In this document: piece after piece, positions 53,021 through 60,419 of the stretch
How positions within the stretch are numbered: the stretch's first letter is position 1
Layout of the letters: the number at the start of each line of letters is the position of its first letter
Origin: Bacteroidota bacterium
Lineage (GTDB): Bacteria > Bacteroidota > Ignavibacteria > Kapaibacteriales > Kapaibacteriaceae
NCBI GenBank assembly: GCA_018266735.1
Contig: JAFDZT010000002.1
Coordinates: 484,439-548,438, forward strand
Direction of reading: 5' to 3'
DNA: 64,000 nucleotides
Notes under the pieces: model-generated
The model's input: the letters and a program-made list of their open reading frames with translations, nothing else
Database searches by the model: none
What the model was told of the DNA's origin: nothing
Position numbers and translations under genes: made by a program

Positions 53021-53299
53021 AGGGGCCTCAAGTGGAATGGTACAAATTACGAAAGGCGGGGCCCAGGTAAATGCATCGAAAATGCCACGTAACAAATTGC
53101 GTTTTTGGAAGGCGAGTATGACAGTAGATGGCATACTGGAACCCCATCATATCACGTCAGTTACGTCGATAATGACGGGAAAGTGTCACGTCAAATGGGT
53201 CAGAATAGACCGGTAACAAAACGCCGTTCCTGCAGAAGGATCCAACCAAAAAGGGGATCAAATTGCATGTAGCCCGTAGGACGGCCTGACCCCCCAGAT

Positions 53300-53350
53300 G
53301 TGAGATACCCCCAGACGTCACCACTCGTCTGGGGGCACTCCCCTTCTCAC
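53300..53350. other. Strong intergenic hairpin of unknown function
   Basis: Perfect 10-base stem CCCCCAGACG/CGTCTGGGGG with an 8-base loop (53308-53335), enclosed by a further GTGAGA/TCTCAC pairing. Neither strand has a T run, so it is not a standard terminator. It lies in the 461-base gap between the amidohydrolase gene and tRNA-Pro; the rest of that gap holds short inverted repeats and no convincing gene. Confidence 0.6.
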
Positions 53351-53481
53351 CTTTCACCACCACAACGAAAATGAGGTCAGTCAAACTCGGGGTGTTTTTC
53401 GGTGAGCCAATATGTATTTCTTCAAAAGTACGACCTCAGTATGCTGTGTGCAAGCGACTTTTTTGTAAGTTGCGTCCTCTT

Positions 53482-53556
53482 CGGGGCGTAGCGCAGCCCG
53501 GTTAGCGCGTCTGGTTTGGGACCAGAAGGTCGCGAGTTCGAATCCCGCCGCCCCGA
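53482..53556 (+). tRNA. tRNA-Pro (anticodon TGG)
   Basis: 75-base cloverleaf: acceptor CGGGGCG/CGCCCCG, D arm with AGCGCAGCCCGGTTAGCGC, anticodon stem TCTGG/CCAGA around loop TTTGGGA (anticodon TGG), and a T arm GCGAG-TTCGAAT-CCCGC. The 3' CCA is not encoded (ACAG follows). A strong terminator is at 53579-53610. Confidence 0.97.
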
Positions 53557-53578
53557 CAGACCCTCCCAAAAGGACAAA

Positions 53579-53610
53579 AAGGCGAGAAGCACATGCTTCT
53601 CGCCTTTTTT
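53579..53610. terminator. Bidirectional Rho-independent terminator
   Basis: Perfect stem GGCGAGAAGC/GCTTCTCGCC with a 4-base loop, followed by TTTTTT on plus and by TTTTTG on minus. It ends the tRNA-Pro transcript on one side and the lipoprotein transcript on the other. Confidence 0.9.
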
Positions 53611-53635
53611 GTTGTTGCCGTATGTTGTTGCGGCG

Positions 53636-54268
53636 TCACATCTTAGCAAGCTTCTTCAGGTCCAGGCGCTCGGCAACGCTCTTCACGAAGCTCACATCCG
53701 ACTGGTTATTGGCCTCAACCACCAGCAGGAATCGCGCTCCCAGGGCATAGGTGACCGTGGCGTTCTTGTCCTGCTTGCCGAACCGATCGCTGCCATTGAC
53801 CAACGGATCGTCCGTTTGGAACGATCCGGCGTTCTCGGACGAGTTGTCGGTGCGGTATTTCAAGGCAAACAATGCCGTAGCTCCCGTCCACCCTGCTTCG
53901 GACGCATTCCAGTCCGTGAGCGTGACGGTCACGTAGGATCCGTCGGGCTTTTCGAACCGACGAGATGCCTGCCCCATGGAGAATCCGGGCATATCAGAAT
54001 TGGATCCCTCAGGCTCTTTCGCACTGTAGCCGGAGATGTCGGATGGAAGCAGTTTCTGCAATTCCGCATAGGGCATGGCAAGTGTGTCTCCGCGCTCGCG
54101 CCGCTCTGCGCGCCGCTTCTCGGCTGCATTCTGCACGGCTTGCATGTTGTCGCCCGACTTTGCAATGCTCTCGATATTGTCCATGGCCTGCTTGGCTTCG
54201 TCGAGTTTGCCACCACACGAACTCACAATGAGGGCGGCAATGAACGTGGACGCTAAGATCGATCTCAT
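53636..54268 (-). CDS. Secreted lipoprotein of unknown function
   Basis: 210 residues from ATG 54268, chosen because GGAGG lies 6 bases upstream (a second rare Shine-Dalgarno site). MRSILASTFIAALIVSSC is a lipoprotein signal peptide; Cys18 would be lipidated, and GGKLDEAKQ follows. Residues about 25-60 are a charged helix (AEKRRAERRERG). The C-terminal 140 residues include LLPSDISGYSAKEPEG, VTVTLTDWNASEAGW and ALGARFLLVVEANNQSD, with alternating strands typical of a small periplasmic beta domain. No named family recognised. Terminates at the bidirectional hairpin 53579-53610. Confidence 0.8.
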   Translation of the reverse strand: MRSILASTFIAALIVSSCGGKLDEAKQAMDNIESIAKSGDNMQAVQNAAEKRRAERRERGDTLAMPYAELQKLLPSDISGYSAKEPEGSNSDMPGFSMGQASRRFEKPDGSYVTVTLTDWNASEAGWTGATALFALKYRTDNSSENAGSFQTDDPLVNGSDRFGKQDKNATVTYALGARFLLVVEANNQSDVSFVKSVAERLDLKKLAKM

Positions 54269-54370
54269 GATGAACCTCCACAAGAGTAGATGGAATCGTG
54301 TTGCGCAATATCACGAAGCGGTAACTTTTACCAATATGAACATTCTGAGCAGTCGATTGTCATTACATCG

Positions 54371-55309
54371 ATGCACGTCCACGAAGAACGATCTCGCACC
54401 TTCGAACACGGTCCCATTCGGTCCGTGTTGAACACCTTGGCCTATGCCGACGTGTTCCGCTGGCCCGTAAGCGCCGAAGACGTGGCCGAGAGCGGGTGCT
54501 ATCCGTTCGTGAGCGCCGACGAGAGTCGGGCCATTCTGAACATGCTCGAAGCCAGTGGCGCCATCTATCGCGTGGACGATCTGTACTCCATGTCGAACGA
54601 TCCGCATCAGTGGTTGATGCGCGAAGACCGTGTTGCCCGCTCCCGACGCATGATGCCCGCCGCGCAGCGCATGGGGCGACTCCTTGCACTCTTCCCCTTC
54701 ACCCGCAGTATCTGTATCTCCGGCTCACTCTCCAAGGGCAGCATGGATGTGACGGGCGACGTGGACTGGTTCATCATCACGGCACCGGGTCGCCTCTGGC
54801 TATGTCGCTCCCTGCTGATCGCCTTCAAGAAGATCTTCCTCTTGAATTCGAAGAAGTACTTCTGCGTGAACCACATCATCGATGCACGCAATCTGGCCGT
54901 CAAGGAACACGATCTCTTCACGGCCGCCGAGATCACCACGCTGATCCCGGTGGTGGACAACGGAGACCTTGCCTCCTTCGTCCGTGCGAATCCGTGGGTG
55001 CTCGACCACTTCCCGGCATGGCGCGGACTGCCCACGCGCACCCTGCCGCGCGGCACATGGGTGGTCAAGCGTATGATCGAGGCCATGCTCGGTGGATCGG
55101 TGGGAGATGCTCTGGAACGCTGGGCCTTTTCGCGATGGCAGAGCTTCGTGCGGAAGCGCACGAATGGCCAGCATCGTAGCGGCATCTCGTTCACGACCGG
55201 CACGGCGCAATATCAGCCCGACGATGTGCGCGGACTCGTGATGTCCGCCTATCAAGCCCGACTCCGACTTCTCATGGCCCGTGTGACGTCGGAGACGTTG
55301 CATGGCTGA
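54371..55309 (+). CDS. Nucleotidyltransferase-fold protein
   Basis: 312 residues from ATG 54371; a start at 54290 would add non-homologous residues. The core motif GSLSKGSMDVTGDVDWFIIT near residues 117-136 fits the GS(x)n-DxD pattern of polymerase-beta-type nucleotidyltransferases, with Asp-Val-Asp as the metal carboxylates. The preceding 70 residues contain winged-helix-like SVLNTLAYADVFRWPVSAEDVAESG. The C-terminal helices carry many Arg and Lys. The acceptor is unknown. Its last 8 bases overlap the radical SAM/methyltransferase gene, so the pair are translated together and likely act in one pathway. Confidence 0.8.
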   Translation: MHVHEERSRTFEHGPIRSVLNTLAYADVFRWPVSAEDVAESGCYPFVSADESRAILNMLEASGAIYRVDDLYSMSNDPHQWLMREDRVARSRRMMPAAQRMGRLLALFPFTRSICISGSLSKGSMDVTGDVDWFIITAPGRLWLCRSLLIAFKKIFLLNSKKYFCVNHIIDARNLAVKEHDLFTAAEITTLIPVVDNGDLASFVRANPWVLDHFPAWRGLPTRTLPRGTWVVKRMIEAMLGGSVGDALERWAFSRWQSFVRKRTNGQHRSGISFTTGTAQYQPDDVRGLVMSAYQARLRLLMARVTSETLHG

Positions 55310-57485
55310 TGTGGTCATCACCCACTCCTACATGCTCCGCCGCGATCCGAAACAATGGAACGACGGCGCCCCCTATCCTCCCCTTGCCACCATTCTCGCT
55401 GCCGCCTGCATTCGTGCATCGGGCAGAAGCGTTGCCTTGTTCGATACCCAACTCGCAACGTCGACGGATGGATTCGCTGCCATGCTCGAGCGGGAGCGAC
55501 CGAAAACGGTGGTGGTCTACGACGACGGCTTCAACTACCTCACGAAGATGTGCCTCACGAACATGCGCGAGGTGGCCATCGAATTGTTGCAAGGCGGCAA
55601 GGCCCATGGTTGCGCAACAGTGATGTGGAGCAGCGATGCCACCGATCATGCCGAGCACTATCTCCGTAACGGAGCCGATGCCGTGATCATTGGTGAAGCG
55701 GAACGCACGGTGCTCGAGGTCCTGGATCGCATCGATGCCAACCGACCTGTTGATGACGTATCGGGTCTTGCACTTCTTCGCAACGACGCCGTGATGCGAA
55801 CGCTTCCGCGCGATGTGATGCGCACGCTCGACGAACTGCCGATGCCGGCCTGGGACCTCGTGGATGTTGAGGCCTATCGTGCATTTCGCAAACAACATGG
55901 CAAACGTTTCTCGTTGAACGTTGCCACCACACGAGGATGTCCGTTCAAATGCAACTGGTGCGCAAAGCCCATCTATGGAACAAGGTACACTTCGCACAGT
56001 GCGCAACGCATTGCCGACGAAGTGACGTTCCTGCATGAACAGTATGCACCCGAACATCTGTGGTTCTGCGACGACATCTTCGGTCTGAAACCCGGATGGG
56101 TGGCGGCCTTTGCCGACATTCTCACAGAGCGTGGCATTCGAATTCCGTTCACCATCCAATCGCGCGCCGATCTCTTGCTTTCCGACGCCACCGTGGCCGA
56201 CCTTGCGCGCGCCGGATGCGAGCGCGTGTGGTTGGGCGCCGAGTCGGGCTCGCAACGCATTCTCGATGCCATGGATAAAGGCATCACTGTCGACGAGATC
56301 CGTCGCGCCGTGGCGCAACTGCGTGCGCACAACATCTCGCCGGCATTGTTCCTGCAATTCGGATATCCCGACGAGACGATGGACGACATCGCGGCCACCA
56401 TTGCCATGGTGCGCGAGCTTGCGCCCGACGAGATCGGTGTGAGCGTCACCTATCCGTTGCCCGGCACGGCCTTGTATGAACGCGTGCGACACGAGCTCAC
56501 CGAGAAAGCGAATTGGACGGATAGCGACGAGCTGATGATGATGTTCACGAACACCTACGATGCCGACTTCTATCGCACACTGCAACGCCATGTGCATACG
56601 GTGTTGCGTCGCGAACAAGGACGCCGCGCATTGCGCTCTTCACGATGGATGCGCGACCACTGGAAACGTGCCGCCCTGCTTCCCTACTATGCCCTGAACG
56701 AAGAACGTGCAGCGCGAGCGTTCACCGCGCAGGCGCCGATGTTCGATGCCTTGGAGACCGAGAACACCATCGTGCAATGGATGCGGCAGCGGGTGTATGA
56801 TGTGGCCGACCAGTATTTCACAACGGGCGATACAGTGCTCGAACTCAACGCCGGCACGGGCATCGATGCAGAGCGATTTGCGTCGCGCGGCATCCGCATC
56901 ACGCCGACGGATGCTGCTCCCGGCATGGTCGAACAACTGCGCAGCAAGATGCTGCCATACGACATCGAGCCACTTCAATGTTCGTATACGGATCTTCGTT
57001 CGCTCGGAGCTCGAACGTTCGATCATGCGTTCAGCAACTTCGGCGGGTTGAACTGTACAGACCAACTGGATGTTGTCCTTCACGACCTTGCCACCTTCCT
57101 GCCACCCGATGGAACCGTTGTGATGTCGATCATGCCACCCTATAGTTTGTGGGAGTTCGCTGCCCTGTTCCGCGGACATGGGCGACGTGCCTTCCGTCGA
57201 CTCCGCCGCGATGGTGCTCCGTCCAACGTTGAGGGTGTTTCGTTCGCGTCGACGTACTACAGTGTTGCCGCCATCGAGCGCATGGCACAACCGTACTTCA
57301 AGCTCGAACATGCCGAACCGCTCGGACTTCTAACGCCGCCGCCCCATCACGGCGCATGGTCTGCGCGATGGCCAAGGGCTGCGGCGTGGAGCATGCGCGT
57401 TGACAAGGCCCTCCGCCGTATGCGACCCGCCGCCTCGCTGGCTGACCATGCCATTGTCGTCCTCCGTCGAACAAGTACTCGATAA
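55302..57485 (+). CDS. B12-binding radical SAM enzyme fused to a SAM methyltransferase
   Basis: 727 residues. Residues 1-150 look like a cobalamin-binding fold (YPPLATILAAACIR, VVVYDDGFNYLTKM, GADAVIIGEAERT). The radical SAM domain has TTRGCPFKCNWCAKPIYG, with Cys212, Cys216 and Cys219 ligating the 4Fe-4S cluster, and later LWLGAESGSQRILDAMDKGI and the FLQFGYPDET segment. Residues about 505-727 are a class I methyltransferase: DTVLELNAGTGIDAERFASRG and FDHAFSNFGGLNC. Such enzymes methylate or rearrange unreactive carbons; the fused second methyltransferase is unusual. Substrate unknown. It overlaps the nucleotidyltransferase gene by 8 bases and precedes the secreted thioredoxin/propeller protein by 17 bases. 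Confidence 0.88.
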   Translation: MADVVITHSYMLRRDPKQWNDGAPYPPLATILAAACIRASGRSVALFDTQLATSTDGFAAMLERERPKTVVVYDDGFNYLTKMCLTNMREVAIELLQGGKAHGCATVMWSSDATDHAEHYLRNGADAVIIGEAERTVLEVLDRIDANRPVDDVSGLALLRNDAVMRTLPRDVMRTLDELPMPAWDLVDVEAYRAFRKQHGKRFSLNVATTRGCPFKCNWCAKPIYGTRYTSHSAQRIADEVTFLHEQYAPEHLWFCDDIFGLKPGWVAAFADILTERGIRIPFTIQSRADLLLSDATVADLARAGCERVWLGAESGSQRILDAMDKGITVDEIRRAVAQLRAHNISPALFLQFGYPDETMDDIAATIAMVRELAPDEIGVSVTYPLPGTALYERVRHELTEKANWTDSDELMMMFTNTYDADFYRTLQRHVHTVLRREQGRRALRSSRWMRDHWKRAALLPYYALNEERAARAFTAQAPMFDALETENTIVQWMRQRVYDVADQYFTTGDTVLELNAGTGIDAERFASRGIRITPTDAAPGMVEQLRSKMLPYDIEPLQCSYTDLRSLGARTFDHAFSNFGGLNCTDQLDVVLHDLATFLPPDGTVVMSIMPPYSLWEFAALFRGHGRRAFRRLRRDGAPSNVEGVSFASTYYSVAAIERMAQPYFKLEHAEPLGLLTPPPHHGAWSARWPRAAAWSMRVDKALRRMRPAASLADHAIVVLRRTSTR

Positions 57486-57502
57486 CGCTATTTTACAGCC
57501 CT

Positions 57503-60397
57503 ATGAAGCACTGCATCGCAACCATCGCCCTCTGTGTTCTGCTCACGTTCCGTGTTGGAGCACAAGACCATACGTCGACGTCGCACACGTCGCCGTTCAC
57601 CATTGGCACAACGCTGCCCACGGTCACGCTCCACACGAGCACGCATGACCATTCGCTTGCCGATCTCTCGGCCGACGGACCGATCATCGTCGTGCGCTAC
57701 TTGGGCTACACGTGCTCGCACTGTGTGCGGCAACTCACGTATCTGAATGAGCATGCCGATGCGCTTGCTGCACATCACATTCGCGTGGTGGCCTTCAGCA
57801 CGGATGCACCTCGCATTGCCGAGCGTTTGATGTCGGCACAACATCTCGATCCTCGCGTCTTCACCGTCATGAGCGACACGGACGAACAGGCCGCATCGGT
57901 CATCGGTGCGGTACGGCGGCAAGGCGGCACGGACCTCGATCTGCATGCCACGCTGGTGGTGTATCGCAACACCGTGCACTTCGCCCGCTACACAGAGCAA
58001 CCCTACATGGATATCGAGGCCATCGTTGCTGCGGCCGTCGAGGCGCAGGGAACGACGGAGGCACTACCGGTCGCTTCTTCCACATCTCACATCGACCACT
58101 ACCTTCGCACCAAGTCCTTTCTCATCACCGTGGCAGGTCCGGACCAAGGCATCACCACACCACTCGATCTCGACTTCAACACCAGCATTCTGCATCCCAA
58201 CGATCTTTGGGTGGTGATGGAACAACCGAAGAACGGCAATGCCATGGCCATCATTCACAATGCGGGCACCGCACAGCAAGTGGTGCGCGTGAAAAAGGAT
58301 TCTCGAGCCTATCACTTCATGTGGCGCACGCAGGCCTTGGACTTTGGAACGAACGGTGCCTTTGCCACAGCGGAGAATGGGCAAGAGGGCAATGGCAATG
58401 CGCGGTACATGTTCATGGGGCCAACGTTATGGTCGGCCGACACGAGCATCTTCGCCTCGAAGTATCAAGAGAGCGAACAGTTCTTGGCAAGCCATCTCGA
58501 CATGCTGCATCAAAGTCCACAAGGACTTGGCATCACGCATGAGCAAGGCAATGCCTTTTGGGTGCTCGACAATTTCTATCACGACCTCGTGCGGTATGAC
58601 TTTCGCGATCCGCATGAAGTGGGTGGGACCGATCACCGAGACGGCATCATCCGTCGATATCGTGACGTCGTGATCGGTGGTGCACCTCTGGACCGTGCTG
58701 CACATATCGCCATCGATCATGCAACGAACTTCTTGTACTACATCGACCCGGCAACGAACTCCGTGCATCGCATCGACATCACATCGGGCTCGTTCGACAC
58801 CGTTGCTTTGGCCCCTCCTGAAAGTGAAGAGAACCTTGCTGAATTCAGCATCTATGCAGGTGCTCGCGTCGACTCGCTCTTCGCCATCCCCACGGCAGAA
58901 CTTGTGGGCATGGCCGTGTTCGAGAATCGATTGCTGCTTGGTGATCGCGTGAAAGGAACGATCTACGTGTACGATCTCTCCACGCCCACACCAACACTGC
59001 TCGGCACCATTGCCACCGGAGCGGTCTCCCTGCACGGCATCACGGTCGGTCCCGACCATCGCATCTGGTTCGTCGACAAGGCACTCGGCACCGTGAACTA
59101 CCTTATCACGCAGAGCGGTGATAGGCTCACGGCTGAGGAAGAGATCATCTACGTTCGTCCCGGTGTTCCACGACGTGTGAACGTCACACTGTACAACTCC
59201 TCCACGTCGGCGCGGACGTTCTCATTGTCCCTCTCCGGTACTGGTGCGGCATCGTCGTGGTCGACAAGTATCTCCTCGACGGTCACGCTCGCACCACGCG
59301 CCGACACGAACCTCGTCGTCGCGATCGCATCCGATTCGCTCGGCGGCATCAACGAGATCACGTTGCGCGCAACCATCCCGGGTGTTGACTCGCTTCCCCT
59401 TCTCTCGGCCAACATCATTGCCGTGGTGCAGACGACGAAGCGCATGTGCGTGAACGACGCTCCTACCGAGGTGTTCGATCCGAACGACGCTGTGCGCGCC
59501 ACCGGCAGGACCACCTACGTGCCTGTTCGTTCAGATCTCTTCGATCGCATCGCGGATTCGCTCACATCGCTCGAGACCGTGCTGTGGTACAGTGGTTCGT
59601 TTGGCGAGATCACCGCCACCGACGAGGCCATCCTTCGTTCGCTGTCGGCGCGATCCATTGAAACGTTCCTCATTGCCGACGATCCGTTGTTGTTGCGAAG
59701 CGAAGAACCCGGTGCCAATGCCTTCTTCGATCTCTACGGTGTGCGCCCTGGTGGTGCCGAGGTCGGGGCCGAGGCCATCGATAACGGTCGTCGCATGTAT
59801 CGTGGCAAGAACGGCGATCCGATCTCTGCCGGCATGGTCGACATCGACTGTCAGCTCCCCCGTCTCGATCACCATCGCGGTGGGAAGTTCGTGCCGAGCG
59901 TGAAGTTCACGGTGAATTCCAGTACGGCAACATCCGTGCTCGTTCGCACGGACGCCATCGGCATTCCCATGGTACGTTCGGAGTTCAACTATCTGCGCAC
60001 GGCCATCCTTGGCATCAGTCCGACGCGCATTCTCCTCGATATACAACGCACGTCGCTTGTCGGCAACACGCTCACATGGTTGGAGGGTGCGAAGCGCGAG
60101 ATCCCAACGGGTGTGACCGAGAACACGGATGAGAACAGCGACCTCGTGTTCACGTCGACGGGGAATCCCTTCACGGATGCAACGACCGTTCGTCTGCGCA
60201 ACTCGGAAGATCGTACCAACGTGTCGGTGGACCTCTATGACCTGTCGGGAAGCCGCCTTGCCACCCTTCACCAAGGTCCGCTCCCTTCCGGTACCACATC
60301 GTGGAACATCGACGGATCCACACTTTCGGCGGCCACGTACTTCGTGATCGTACGCACGGCCGATCGAAGCGCACACATCACACTGGTGAAACGATAG
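57503..60397 (+). CDS. Secreted thioredoxin-fold, beta-propeller, T9SS-sorted protein
   Basis: 964 residues. Signal peptide MKHCIATIALCVLLTFRVGAQ. Residues 30-190 are an AhpC/TSA-type thioredoxin domain with active-site CSHC (Cys71, Cys74) in YLGYTCSHCVRQLTYL. Residues about 195-540 appear to be an NHL-like beta-propeller (ATNFLYYIDPATNSVHRIDI, LHGITVGPDHRIWFVDKALGTVNYL). A beta-sandwich stretch (VTLYNSSTSARTFSLSLSG) and a further domain follow. The last 85 residues are a T9SS type A sorting domain (STGNPFTDATTVRLRN, VDLYDLSGSRLATLHQ, SAATYFVIVRT). The CxxC suggests disulfide reduction or isomerisation outside the cell. A TATTTTAC sequence 6 bases upstream could be its promoter, or it may be co-transcribed with the radical SAM gene. 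Confidence 0.88.
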   Translation: MKHCIATIALCVLLTFRVGAQDHTSTSHTSPFTIGTTLPTVTLHTSTHDHSLADLSADGPIIVVRYLGYTCSHCVRQLTYLNEHADALAAHHIRVVAFSTDAPRIAERLMSAQHLDPRVFTVMSDTDEQAASVIGAVRRQGGTDLDLHATLVVYRNTVHFARYTEQPYMDIEAIVAAAVEAQGTTEALPVASSTSHIDHYLRTKSFLITVAGPDQGITTPLDLDFNTSILHPNDLWVVMEQPKNGNAMAIIHNAGTAQQVVRVKKDSRAYHFMWRTQALDFGTNGAFATAENGQEGNGNARYMFMGPTLWSADTSIFASKYQESEQFLASHLDMLHQSPQGLGITHEQGNAFWVLDNFYHDLVRYDFRDPHEVGGTDHRDGIIRRYRDVVIGGAPLDRAAHIAIDHATNFLYYIDPATNSVHRIDITSGSFDTVALAPPESEENLAEFSIYAGARVDSLFAIPTAELVGMAVFENRLLLGDRVKGTIYVYDLSTPTPTLLGTIATGAVSLHGITVGPDHRIWFVDKALGTVNYLITQSGDRLTAEEEIIYVRPGVPRRVNVTLYNSSTSARTFSLSLSGTGAASSWSTSISSTVTLAPRADTNLVVAIASDSLGGINEITLRATIPGVDSLPLLSANIIAVVQTTKRMCVNDAPTEVFDPNDAVRATGRTTYVPVRSDLFDRIADSLTSLETVLWYSGSFGEITATDEAILRSLSARSIETFLIADDPLLLRSEEPGANAFFDLYGVRPGGAEVGAEAIDNGRRMYRGKNGDPISAGMVDIDCQLPRLDHHRGGKFVPSVKFTVNSSTATSVLVRTDAIGIPMVRSEFNYLRTAILGISPTRILLDIQRTSLVGNTLTWLEGAKREIPTGVTENTDENSDLVFTSTGNPFTDATTVRLRNSEDRTNVSVDLYDLSGSRLATLHQGPLPSGTTSWNIDGSTLSAATYFVIVRTADRSAHITLVKR

Positions 60398-60407
60398 CGG
60401 GCTTTTC

Positions 60408-60415
60408 TATATTCG
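60408..60415 (+). promoter_or_regulatory. Possible -7 element TATATTCG
   Basis: One mismatch from TAnnTTTG, 4 bases before the relA/spoT-homologue ATG at 60420 and just beyond the preceding stop. Confidence 0.35.
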
Positions 60416-60419
60416 GTCT

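Noticed and set aside
53157..53384. 75-codon minus-strand frame in the gap before tRNA-Pro
   Set aside because: Runs through the strong hairpin, has no homology pattern or start signal; treated as non-coding.
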